Below are positions 7,089 through 13,390 of a stretch of 13,821 bases of DNA, one piece after another. How positions within the stretch are numbered: the first letter of the stretch is position 1; every line of letters starts with the position of its first letter. The notes under the pieces were generated by a model, which was given only the letters and a program-made list of their open reading frames with translations, was not told where the DNA came from and searched no databases. Origin of the DNA: Thermoprotei archaeon (GTDB lineage Archaea > Thermoproteota > Thermoprotei_A > Sulfolobales > Ignisphaeraceae); NCBI GenBank assembly GCA_003661775.1, contig QMWT01000019.1, positions 1-13,821 on the forward strand. The letters are read 5' to 3'. The translations under genes and the position numbers were made by a program.

Positions 7089-7448
7089 CTAGATGTAGTA
7101 CCGGTCTCTCTTCGGGTCGTAGGGCGGCGTAGATACGAATATAAGCATTAGCGGTTCCGCTCCAATACTTTCAGCAGCGTGAACAGTACCTCTCGGAACA
7201 TAGGCAAAATATCCCTCACCCACCTCAACGTACTCGTCACCTAGTCTAAGCCTAGCTCTACCGCTCAGGATTACGTATACTTCCTCTCGCTCGCGATGAA
7301 AGTGTGGTCTTATTTTCCTGCCAGGAGGCATGTACACGAAGTGAGTGCTCTGGAACTGGCTCCGAGCCAGCTCAAGCATAGCCACATCTTCTTCGGAGCT
7401 CACCTCGATCTTAGGAATAAGTTCCTCTAATTTGTATACAAGCTTCAA
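7089..7448 (-). CDS. Small single-domain cupin
   Basis: About 119 residues forming one cupin barrel. Both cupin motifs are readable. Motif 1 is G-x5-H-x-H-x4-E-x6-G (in RPHFHREREEVYVILSG). Motif 2 is G-x5-P-x-G-x2-H (in GYFAYVPRGTVHA). The two histidines, the glutamate and the last histidine should bind one metal. TTG 7448 is preferred because GGTGG lies eight bases upstream, giving an N-terminus MKLVYKLEEL; GTG 7475 would add nine residues but has no ribosome site. Small cupins of this class include sugar isomerases, dioxygenases and metabolite-binding proteins, so no substrate can be named. It is the last gene of the leftward group and lies about 82 bases after the membrane-protein gene. 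Confidence 0.82.
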   Translation of the reverse strand: MKLVYKLEELIPKIEVSSEEDVAMLELARSQFQSTHFVYMPPGRKIRPHFHREREEVYVILSGRARLRLGDEYVEVGEGYFAYVPRGTVHAAESIGAEPLMLIFVSTPPYDPKRDRYYI

Positions 7449-7530
7449 ACAGTCATCCACCAACAATACATACACTTAGGCACAGAAATGAATACAGATG
7501 AACCAAAACTCCCTGAACAACGCTTTTGCT

Positions 7531-8067
7531 CTAGAAACCCTCGGCTTTCATCTTTAATAGCGTTGCCGTACCTCTTAGGAGAAGTGCCGCACCTACAAAC
7601 ATGAGGAGGAATGCGGGTATAGAAAGCCATTGAAAGGCAGCAACGCTCATGACAGCTATCCCTCTTACCTTTAGGCTGCAGCCCGGTCTTGCATCAGCCA
7701 CCATCATGACAACGTCTCTGTTTATATACACAGTAGTGTTAACGTAAGGCTGTAGATCGAGCTTCTCCACCCTGCTACCGCTATACACCACCGAGAGTCT
7801 AACTTGCTGGTTACAGAGGTTCTCTATATTGAGCTCGAAATCTCTGTACACCCTATAGCTGTTCGGAACTCCTATGAATTCCTGAATGGTCTTCACAAGT
7901 TCTTCATCCAAGCTATGAACTTCATATACTTGGATCTCGTTGGGGAAACTCAGCATAGCCATTAACGCCATGACCAGTGCTACTATAAGCATCAGACCAC
8001 CTATCAATGCCATGAGCCTGCTACGCTTCTTCAACAGTTCTAGCTCTCTTATTACCTCCTCAGCCAT
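7531..8067 (-). CDS. Hypothetical two-span membrane protein with an exposed domain
   Basis: A 178-residue protein of no family I recognise. A short basic cytoplasmic N-terminus (to about 17) is followed by a membrane span (about 18-40), a loop of about 100 residues, and a second span (about 139-165) ending in a short basic tail. The loop is beta-like in its second half and contains the only two cysteines (C85, C130), which could form a disulfide outside the cell. It also has an N-x-T site (N110). Both ends should be cytoplasmic. ATG 8067 has only a weak GGGG-type ribosome site eight bases upstream. The gene lies 78 bases after the flavoprotein gene on the same strand and may be cotranscribed with it. 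Nothing in the sequence points to a specific role. Confidence 0.7.
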   Translation of the reverse strand: MAEEVIRELELLKKRSRLMALIGGLMLIVALVMALMAMLSFPNEIQVYEVHSLDEELVKTIQEFIGVPNSYRVYRDFELNIENLCNQQVRLSVVYSGSRVEKLDLQPYVNTTVYINRDVVMMVADARPGCSLKVRGIAVMSVAAFQWLSIPAFLLMFVGAALLLRGTATLLKMKAEGF

Positions 8068-8145
8068 GTCTGTTGCCCCAGGAATCGCTCGAACACGGTC
8101 AACTGAGGGGAAGGTTCATCACTCTTCAGATACTCTACCCAAACA

Positions 8146-8832
8146 TCATCCCAGGAACTTCTCCACTTGCTCCTTAATTTTCCTAGCTACTAGCCTAGAG
8201 AACGACCTGTACTCCTTATCCGCGCGGTACCACACCTTAGGAGGGCGGGCACAACCCTTCAAAACCTCTGCTAGCAGCGCCACCGCACGCCCTACATTAA
8301 CAGAGTCCAGAACAGCTTTCTCGTCCTCGAGGATATCACCTTGTAATGTGTAGTACGCTAAAGACCACGGAGGTATTGCGAAGCCCATACTGTTAAACAC
8401 GCTCATAAGATTTTGTATAACCGCTATGGCACCAGTATCATTACCTACAGCTATGAAGCCCGCCACCTTTCCCTCGACCCAGCTTCTACCATCTATGAAT
8501 ATCATGTTTTCGAACACTGTTAACCTATCGATGAAATTTTTGACGGGCCCGCTAACATTGTACCAGTATATTGGCGTAGCAACTATAATCCCATCACTTT
8601 TAAGCACCTTCTCATACACATGCTTCATATCATCGTCTATAGGGCACGGATATCGACAAGCCTTGATATCATCGCTTACACATCCAAGACAGGGTTCTAC
8701 CCTGAGTTTATACAGCTCTAAAACCTCCACATCAGCACCTTCACGCTTAGCGCCCTCCAGAGCAAGTAGAAGGGCTTTACGCGTATTTCCATAGGGTCTC
8801 GGAGAACCGTCTATACCCAGGATCTTCACCAT
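8146..8832 (-). CDS. NADPH-dependent FMN reductase/iron-sulfur flavoprotein-like protein
   Basis: A 228-residue flavodoxin-fold protein. The FMN phosphate loop is GIDGSPRPYGNT (6-17) and the second flavin loop is ATPIYWYNVSGPVKNFIDRL (85-104), both hallmarks of the NADPH-dependent FMN reductase family. Between them are four cysteines, C48-x2-C51-x7-C59-x3-C63, followed by PIDDDM. Iron-sulfur flavoproteins (Isf) of archaea bind a 4Fe-4S cluster with a compact Cys motif in this place, but the spacing here differs from the classical CX2CX2CX4-7C, so cluster binding is only possible. The likely job is electron transfer or reduction of quinones, metals or oxygen in the cytoplasm. ATG 8832 starts 19 bases after the ThiI-like gene stop, so the two are probably in one operon. 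Confidence 0.85.
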   Translation of the reverse strand: MVKILGIDGSPRPYGNTRKALLLALEGAKREGADVEVLELYKLRVEPCLGCVSDDIKACRYPCPIDDDMKHVYEKVLKSDGIIVATPIYWYNVSGPVKNFIDRLTVFENMIFIDGRSWVEGKVAGFIAVGNDTGAIAVIQNLMSVFNSMGFAIPPWSLAYYTLQGDILEDEKAVLDSVNVGRAVALLAEVLKGCARPPKVWYRADKEYRSFSRLVARKIKEQVEKFLG

Positions 8833-8851
8833 GTTGATCGCCCGCTCACTC

Positions 8852-10009
8852 TTATACTAACTCATAGATCTTAGGATTGAGGCACCTCCTACTTATTTCT
8901 TCTCTTGCATTAAGCCTCCTAAGAACCTCTGCTAGCACGGTCTCCTCGATGCGCGTAACGGTACGCCCCTCCACATCTGCACTAAACTCAGTAGTTTTGC
9001 TGGATAGTTCGTAAAGACCCAGCTTTCTGCTGAGTCTAACACTATCTTCCTTGTCTAACCCTATCAACGGTCTTATTACGGGTACCGCAGGTGACGATAG
9101 ATTCTCGACAACTCTCAAGTCATGTAGCGTCTGGGAAGGTGTTTGTCCTAAGCTCTCACCTGTTATGATCGTATCATAGCCCCTGTTAGCGGCAATACTT
9201 GATGCGGCTATGTACATGAACACTCTGAGCATGGGCTGCAGGTAACTGTTTCCAACGAGCTTCCTCGCTCTTTCTACAAGATCGCGGAGGTCAACCACAT
9301 ACATCTTCGGAGAATAACCGTAGAGCCACTCCCGAGCTAGCTTTCTCCCGATAGTTAACGCCACATCTACCGACCTCTTATCCATGAAGATGAGATGTAG
9401 CATATCCACCTCAACACCGCGTTTAGCGATAAGCCAAGCAGCTACGGTAGAGTCTGTACTGCCCGAAAAGAGAACAAGCGCTCTTCCCTCAACTCCTAGG
9501 GGTAGTCCCCCGGGACCTTCCACAACATCGTGATTAGTGTAAATGTAAACCCTCCTGCCTCTAACCTCAACAAACACCTCTACCTCAGGATTTTCGAGGT
9601 CTACTCCTGCCGAATACTTCCTCAGAAATGCACCCGCCTCTCTAGCCACGTCTAATGATGTGAAATCATGTTTACCAACTCTATGAACCCTAAGCGCAAA
9701 CTTCTTGCCTTTAACCCATTCGCGTGCACATTCCTCAACTCTTCTACAGAGCTCATCCAGGTCATCAAATTCGAACAAACACCTTATCTTTGCAACACGG
9801 TGAATCCCAAAGACCCTCGCTATCACTCTTTCAGCACCTTCACTTGCCTCCACAAATAATCTTGCACCGCTTATCCACACCTTCGAACCGATGAAACCAT
9901 TCCTCTTCAATGCCTTCAGAACATTTCGGACTAGCCTCTCCTCGAACCTAGGCCTCGTACGTGGAGATTTTATCGGAATCTCACCCGCCAAAGAAGCCAT
10001 GAACAGCAA
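8852..10009 (-). CDS. ThiI-like protein: THUMP domain plus PP-loop ATPase
   Basis: A 385-residue homologue of ThiI, which adenylates and thiolates uridine 8 of tRNA. The N-terminus has the GEIPIKSPRTRPRFEERL pattern, the THUMP RNA-binding domain covers about 60-165, and the PP-loop domain begins at LFSGSTDST (180-188). GESLGQTPSQT (284-294) and VIRPLIGLDKED (311-322) are ThiI-typical. Two features are odd. The nucleotide loop is SGSTDS where SGGxDS is standard. No cysteine is found at the two places known to carry sulfur in ThiI: the CXXC of methanogen enzymes, or the EDCC region after the YE-S motif, here TEFSAD. The only cysteines are C77, C88, C94 and C376, and there is no rhodanese domain. 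TTG 10009 is chosen for GGTG seven bases upstream; it follows the acylphosphatase stop by 10 bases. Confidence 0.8.
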   Translation of the reverse strand: MLFMASLAGEIPIKSPRTRPRFEERLVRNVLKALKRNGFIGSKVWISGARLFVEASEGAERVIARVFGIHRVAKIRCLFEFDDLDELCRRVEECAREWVKGKKFALRVHRVGKHDFTSLDVAREAGAFLRKYSAGVDLENPEVEVFVEVRGRRVYIYTNHDVVEGPGGLPLGVEGRALVLFSGSTDSTVAAWLIAKRGVEVDMLHLIFMDKRSVDVALTIGRKLAREWLYGYSPKMYVVDLRDLVERARKLVGNSYLQPMLRVFMYIAASSIAANRGYDTIITGESLGQTPSQTLHDLRVVENLSSPAVPVIRPLIGLDKEDSVRLSRKLGLYELSSKTTEFSADVEGRTVTRIEETVLAEVLRRLNAREEISRRCLNPKIYELV

Positions 10010-10019
10010 TTTTCAGCAC

Positions 10020-10304
10020 CTAAAACAATATGAAGAATCTCTCAAACCTCCTCTCCTCTACCTTCTCAACATTCTTAATTATCTCTATTATGTGGTCCCT
10101 CCAGTTCCACACGATCTCATTAACGAAGTTTTCAACAACATACTCCTCTCCCTCTGCTATAACCTCCACTGAACCATCGGGGAGATTCCTCACGTAACCA
10201 GTAACCCCGAGTTCTTCAGCTAACTTCTTAACATATCCTCTAAACCCCACACCCTGCACCTCTCCGTAGAACAACACACGTGCCTTGACTATAGGAGCTC
10301 TCAA
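10020..10304 (-). CDS. acyP: Acylphosphatase
   Basis: A 94-residue protein of the usual acylphosphatase size. It contains the active-site signature GEVQGVGFR (14-22) with catalytic Arg22, and GYVRNLPDGSVEV (36-48) with the catalytic Asn40. The enzyme hydrolyses carboxyl-phosphate bonds such as that of acetyl phosphate or 1,3-bisphosphoglycerate, in the cytoplasm. TTG 10304 is the start taken; a weak GGGA lies three bases before it. It is the first gene of the leftward group, followed after 10 bases by the ThiI-like gene. Its promoter is probably the symmetric TATA element about 35 bases upstream. The acylphosphatase/ThiI linkage has no obvious biochemical explanation. Confidence 0.92.
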   Translation of the reverse strand: MRAPIVKARVLFYGEVQGVGFRGYVKKLAEELGVTGYVRNLPDGSVEVIAEGEEYVVENFVNEIVWNWRDHIIEIIKNVEKVEERRFERFFILF

Positions 10305-10333
10305 ATTTCCCTTGAGTTACGTGTCACCGGCCG

Positions 10334-10345
10334 AGAATATATAGG
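10334..10345. promoter_or_regulatory. Symmetric TATA element between divergent genes
   Basis: GAATATATAGG reads as a TATA box on either strand. Rightwards it predicts initiation near 10365, about 13 bases before the GTG of the GNAT reading frame. Leftwards it predicts initiation near 10313, about 10 bases before the acylphosphatase start. No other AT-rich core exists in the 73-base spacer, so one element probably serves both directions. Confidence 0.5.
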
Positions 10346-10377
10346 TTAGCAAGAGCGCGAGGCATAGCCGGGGTTCC

Positions 10378-10740
10378 GTGAAGTTAAAAACGTTGCATAT
10401 AGAGCGCAAAGGTAATGTGATATTTGTGAGATTCCCTGATGAGAAAAGGAGTAAGGCATGGTTAATATATGAGGTTGTAGGTAATAGAATGTGATTATTG
10501 AAGTCATTTACACCACCTGAATATAGAGGTAAGGGCGTAGATAGGAAACTAGATGAGAAAGCAATTGAAATGGCTAGGGAACATGGTTTAAAATCGAACC
10601 TGTGTGCAGCTACACGATCTAACTACTTCTGACGCAATCCTCATGCTCGCGATACGCTTGTAGAAGAGTTAAGGTGCCTCAAAGAATCTGAGTGGGAGAA
10701 GCCCTTCAGAGAAGCTCGTGGAACCGAGCTAAAAACGTAG
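10378..10740 (+). pseudogene. Broken GNAT-family N-acetyltransferase with two in-frame TGA codons
   Basis: From GTG 10378 one reading frame runs to TAG 10738-10740 (120 codons), interrupted only by TGA at 10492-10494 and TGA at 10630-10632. Ignoring them, the product is a small Gcn5-related acetyltransferase of the short YjdJ/COG2388 type. It has an N-terminal strand region ending AWLIYEVVGN, then LLKSFTPPEYRGKGV, which is the acetyl-CoA pyrophosphate loop, then the helix EKAIEMAREHGLK, a cysteine (NLCAA) and a C-terminal NPHARDTLVEELR. The coenzyme loop should read R-x-x-G-x-G/A but has Asp in the last place (RGKGVD), a further damaging change. Continuity of homology across both stops, without any frameshift, indicates recent inactivation. 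The upstream TATA element and a GGGG four bases before GTG look intact. Recoding of TGA is unlikely, because neighbouring genes (1742-1744, 3885-3887) end in TGA. Confidence 0.75.
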
Positions 10741-10755
10741 AGAAAGCCAGCAAAA

Positions 10756-11469
10756 TCACGCAGTAATGCTCTTGAGGAGATTTAGCAGAGTCTCATAGTC
10801 TCGAGGACATGAAAGAACCACTCCATCAACTACACCTCGAAGTCTATCAACAAACCTCGGTACTTCATCGGCTTTGACGTATGGCTGAGAGAGTATTTTC
10901 ATTATATCAACGTTCTTGTCGGTCGCTATTATTACGTATGGATACAACTTAGTACCGTAGTGACGTGCTGTTTCACATATGTCCAAAAACTTCTCGAAAC
11001 TCTCATGAGAAAGTCTTGTAACTAAGAAGAAATCAAATCCCGCCCTGAGTCTACTGAGTATATCTTCCCGCGGATATCTGAGGCTTAGCACTGCTCCTAA
11101 CTTTACGCTACTCCGAAGATTCTCTCTCACGATCCTCAAAGCTTGTTCTGAGCTGATGTTGCTTGTACTGCTACCAACAGCAGGCTGATCGCCTCTCGTT
11201 ACTACAACCCCATCTACTCCTAGCATTGTTAGAGCTTTGATCTGCGCTAGTAGTGCTAGCTCGTTTATATCAGCTAATCTTATATGCGCAATGACCTTGA
11301 GGTTCGGATAGAGTGCCTTGATCGCACCACTTACAACTGGTGAGCTTGGCGACGGCTTACCCAGCGGTGAGTCTGGGATGTCTACACCATCAGCATAGTT
11401 GCTAACTTCTCTAAGTATTTCAACAAATTTACTTAGTTTTTTGGGTACGAGTTCTACTAACACCTCCAT
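10756..11469 (-). CDS. MetF-like (methylenetetrahydrofolate reductase family) TIM-barrel protein
   Basis: About 237 residues. The order of motifs resembles the methylenetetrahydrofolate reductase family: an early VELVPKKLSKF strand, ADGVDIPDSPLGKPSPSS, then KVIAHIRLADINELALLAQI. Next come LGVDGVVVTRGDQP (the family's GD-P pocket strand) and a late FDFFLVTRLSHESFEKFL with an alternating strand-helix pattern. Bacterial MetF is about 290-300 residues, so this is a short archaeal form and may work with a modified pterin, or without FAD. ATG 11469 is taken, with GGGT seven bases upstream; GTG 11475 is in frame. A TATA-like GATAAAAAG at about 11485-11492 lies rather close to both starts and would suit GTG 11463, so the true start is uncertain. 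Distant TIM-barrel function remains possible. Confidence 0.62.
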   Translation of the reverse strand: MEVLVELVPKKLSKFVEILREVSNYADGVDIPDSPLGKPSPSSPVVSGAIKALYPNLKVIAHIRLADINELALLAQIKALTMLGVDGVVVTRGDQPAVGSSTSNISSEQALRIVRENLRSSVKLGAVLSLRYPREDILSRLRAGFDFFLVTRLSHESFEKFLDICETARHYGTKLYPYVIIATDKNVDIMKILSQPYVKADEVPRFVDRLRGVVDGVVLSCPRDYETLLNLLKSITA

Positions 11470-11541
11470 AGGCACTACCCATGCTTTTTATCGCTGTGTA
11501 CTGATGTATGCGAGGGTTATTTAGTGTTGCAACGAAATAAG

Positions 11542-11610
11542 TGCGGGGATGAAGAAATCCCCTACGGCGGGACTGAGTCGCATGATGACTCAGCCGGGCG
11601 TGACCCAGCA
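11542..11610 (+). ncRNA. Candidate structured RNA element, nature unresolved
   Basis: A GC-rich island in an AT-rich spacer with several nested inverted repeats. TGCGGGG (11542-11548) pairs with CCCAGCA (11604-11610) in six of seven positions. GGGGAT (11545-11550) pairs with ATCCCC (11557-11562) around a six-base loop. CTGAGT (11573-11578) pairs with ACTCAG (11588-11593) around a nine-base loop. C/D-box-like words are also present: ATGAAGA, CTGA, ATGATGA and a degenerate GTGA, at about 11549, 11573, 11582 and 11600. The strand is not certain. It could be a C/D guide RNA, the RNA-encoding 3' remnant of a TnpB-type element, or a 3'-UTR structure of the lrp transcript read from the other strand. 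The evidence is base pairing seen by eye only. Confidence 0.35.
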
Positions 11611-11627
11611 ACATCCCCCAATTAATA

Positions 11628-12065
11628 TCAAGGCTTGACAAGCTCGACAACTATCGCAGGACAGATCCTCTTAACACCTGGCTTACTTTCTAAATCCTTC
11701 ATTATATTTTCAAGCTCCTCAGAATCACGGGCCCATATCTCAGCCATTAACGAGTGTTCTCCTAGCGTTATAGCCAAAGTCTTAACATAGTTCTTAGAAC
11801 TCAAATATTTAACAATGTTAAACAGCTGAGCAGGCTCAACATCTATCCCTAGATATGCAAATCCTTTAAAGCCCAATTTCGTAGGGTCAACAATAATAGT
11901 GAACTTCCTTATCACTTTTGTTTCCTCAAGTCTCTTAATCCTCTTCTTGACAGCGACATCACTTATCCCTAACCTACGGGCTATGACCGTGAGAGGTGTT
12001 CTGGCGTTTTCTAGCAACATGTCTATTATTTGCATATCTTTCTCGTCAACAGCCACTTCTTTCAA
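11628..12065 (-). CDS. Lrp/AsnC-family transcription regulator
   Basis: About 145 residues. The N-terminal winged helix-turn-helix begins VDEKDMQIIDMLLENAR and its recognition part is LTVIARRLGISDVAVKKRIKRLEE (25-48). The linker strand VIRKFTIIVDPTKLGF leads to a C-terminal RAM ligand-binding domain from about 66 to 145. The protein should bind DNA as a dimer or octamer and sense an amino acid or similar ligand. TTG 12065 is chosen because it lies 26 bases from the TATA element at 12087-12095 and gives a typical N-terminus; GTG 12056 is close behind. A start at 12152 would add 29 residues with no family counterpart and would lie upstream of the promoter. It is transcribed alone; the structured element lies just past its stop. 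Targets are unknown. Confidence 0.9.
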   Translation of the reverse strand: MKEVAVDEKDMQIIDMLLENARTPLTVIARRLGISDVAVKKRIKRLEETKVIRKFTIIVDPTKLGFKGFAYLGIDVEPAQLFNIVKYLSSKNYVKTLAITLGEHSLMAEIWARDSEELENIMKDLESKPGVKRICPAIVVELVKP

Positions 12066-12086
12066 CCTGCTACAAACCCTAACTAC

Positions 12087-12095
12087 AAAATTTAA
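12087..12095 (-). promoter_or_regulatory. TATA element of the lrp-like gene
   Basis: On the minus strand this reads TTAAATTTT, centred 26 bases before TTG 12065. That spacing predicts a leaderless or nearly leaderless transcript and supports the short version of the protein. Confidence 0.5.
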
Positions 12096-12198
12096 GTTCG
12101 CACTTGAAGCTGCAGTCATCTTATTCGGAGCCACACCGCCTAATCGAAACACTTCTTTACAAACGTTATTGGGAGATAAGATTTCAAATTTTTAACAT

Positions 12199-12726
12199 TT
12201 ACCAAGGAACCTCTTTTAAGCGAAGCATATACGCTACTACATTTGATAACAGGTGCAACACTAATGTTATCACACTCAGAAGTGCTACATCAGTTAAATC
12301 GAACCTCTGCATTCCGGTGATGTGAACAAGGGCAAGAGCCGCGTACAAGAACGTGAGTTGATCTATTAAAGGTGCTGGAGACCCTGGTTTAAGTCCTAAC
12401 CTCCTCTTTATGAACGCGCCCAACAAGTCTCCTACTACAGCTCCCAAACTGATGATGCAACCCCTCGCAATTGCGAAGTACGACGCTTCTACAACTCCTT
12501 GCACTAATGCAACTACAAACCCCACAGTTATTGCCGCCATAGTTCCTTCTACGGTTTTGTTATCTCCTAAAAGCCTCTTACCATCGATGAAGAACCTGCC
12601 GTGGTCAAGGGGTCTTCTAGGCTTGCCGTAGATCTTTGCAAAAATCACCGGTGCAGCATTTGCTAAATATGCAGGCAGCACAATCCATACAAGCACGAGA
12701 ACCTTTAAGACTATGTCTGTATGCAC
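12199..12726 (-). CDS. carS: CDP-archaeol synthase
   Basis: A 175-residue integral membrane enzyme that transfers CMP from CTP to unsaturated archaetidic acid, making CDP-archaeol for archaeal polar lipid synthesis. Family marks are PAYLANAAPVI (18-28), the PLDHGRFFIDGKRLLGDNKT region (39-58) and GDLLGAFIKRRLGLKPG (99-115) with the Asp and basic residues of the CTP site. PAPLIDQLTFLY follows (117-128). Four to five hydrophobic spans are visible (about 7-25, 62-80, 86-102, 123-138 and 145-166). GTG 12726 has GAGGT eight bases upstream. It is divergent from the 2-oxoacid oxidoreductase operon, with 94 bases between start codons. Confidence 0.92.
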   Translation of the reverse strand: MHTDIVLKVLVLVWIVLPAYLANAAPVIFAKIYGKPRRPLDHGRFFIDGKRLLGDNKTVEGTMAAITVGFVVALVQGVVEASYFAIARGCIISLGAVVGDLLGAFIKRRLGLKPGSPAPLIDQLTFLYAALALVHITGMQRFDLTDVALLSVITLVLHLLSNVVAYMLRLKEVPW

Positions 12727-12767
12727 AGTTCACGACCTCGCTCTACCTCGATCATCCAAGGGCACAC

Positions 12768-12776
12768 GATAAACTT
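12768..12776. promoter_or_regulatory. TATA-like element shared by carS and the por operon
   Basis: CGATAAACT is the only AT-rich core in the divergent spacer. Rightwards it predicts initiation near 12798, leaving a leader of about 22 bases containing GAGGCGAG before ATG 12821. Leftwards, as AGTTTATCG, it predicts initiation near 12746, leaving about 20 bases containing GAGGT before GTG 12726. Both leaders are sensible. Confidence 0.4.
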
Positions 12777-12820
12777 TTCTTTGTAGGTTATGCACTAGAA
12801 ACAACTGAAGAGGCGAGAGA

Positions 12821-13387
12821 ATGAACGTGCCTTCTCAACGCATAGAGATAAGGTGGCACGGCAGAGGCGGGCAAGGAGCTGTAACAGCGGCCGTAGTCAC
12901 GGCACAGGCAGCGATCTATGAAGGAAAGTATGCACAGGCATATCCAGAGTTCGGTGCTGAGAGAAGAGGAGCGCCAGTCAACGCCTACACCCGGATCAGC
13001 ACCCAGCCTATCTACACACGCTCACCGATACTTCATCCAGACGTTGTCGTAGTACTCGATTCCACACTTCCCTGGGACCTAGTGCTGAGGGGATTAAAGG
13101 AGAATGGTATAGTCGTGGTAAACACGAAGAAAAGTCCAGGCGAGATAAGAGAGATCATCAAGCGCGAAGATGTTAAGATCGCTGTTGTCGATGCCAACAA
13201 GATAGCGTTGGAGAAGCTGGGCGTACCTATAGTGAACACGGCAATGATAGGAGCCTTAGTGAGGGCGGTACCCCTCGTAAAGCTGGAGTCGGTAATAAAA
13301 GCAGTTAAAGAAACTTTCCCAGGTAGATTGGGCGAGGCAAACGCCGAAGCCATAAAAAGCTCTTATGAAGTTACCCAGGTGGCTTAA
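12821..13387 (+). CDS. porG: Pyruvate/2-oxoacid:ferredoxin oxidoreductase, gamma subunit
   Basis: A 188-residue gamma subunit. The N-terminal EIRWHGRGGQGAVTAA (8-23) and the following YPEFGAERRGAPVNAYTRI (47-65) are the standard motifs of this subunit; PVLHPD-type SPILHPDVVVVLD and GIVVVNTKKSPGEI follow. With the delta, alpha and beta subunits it makes the thiamine-diphosphate enzyme that oxidises pyruvate (or a related 2-oxoacid) with coenzyme A and reduces ferredoxin. ATG 12821 has GAGGCGAG four bases upstream and starts the operon. The substrate cannot be fixed from this subunit; branched-chain (VOR) and pyruvate (POR) enzymes share the gamma subunit in some archaea. Confidence 0.92.
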   Translation: MNVPSQRIEIRWHGRGGQGAVTAAVVTAQAAIYEGKYAQAYPEFGAERRGAPVNAYTRISTQPIYTRSPILHPDVVVVLDSTLPWDLVLRGLKENGIVVVNTKKSPGEIREIIKREDVKIAVVDANKIALEKLGVPIVNTAMIGALVRAVPLVKLESVIKAVKETFPGRLGEANAEAIKSSYEVTQVA

Positions 13388-13390
13388 ACC

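Noticed and set aside
10378..10740. Selenocysteine or genome-wide reassignment of TGA as explanation for the split GNAT frame
   Set aside because: TGA ends several intact genes here. Archaeal selenocysteine use is known from methanogens and a few other lineages, and neither TGA position is an expected Cys/Sec site of this family.
11542..11610. Firm call of a C/D-box guide RNA
   Set aside because: The D box is GTGA rather than CTGA, the first guide segment is 17 bases, and the D' and following bases are tied up in a competing perfect hairpin. Left as one of several options.
11429..11650. 73-codon minus-strand frame across the spacer between the lrp and MetF-like genes
   Set aside because: It overlaps the end of lrp and the start of the MetF-like gene, and its composition follows the inverted repeats rather than a protein.
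12066..12152. Longer N-terminus for the Lrp/AsnC regulator
   Set aside because: The extra 29 residues have no counterpart in the family, and the start would lie upstream of a well-placed TATA element.
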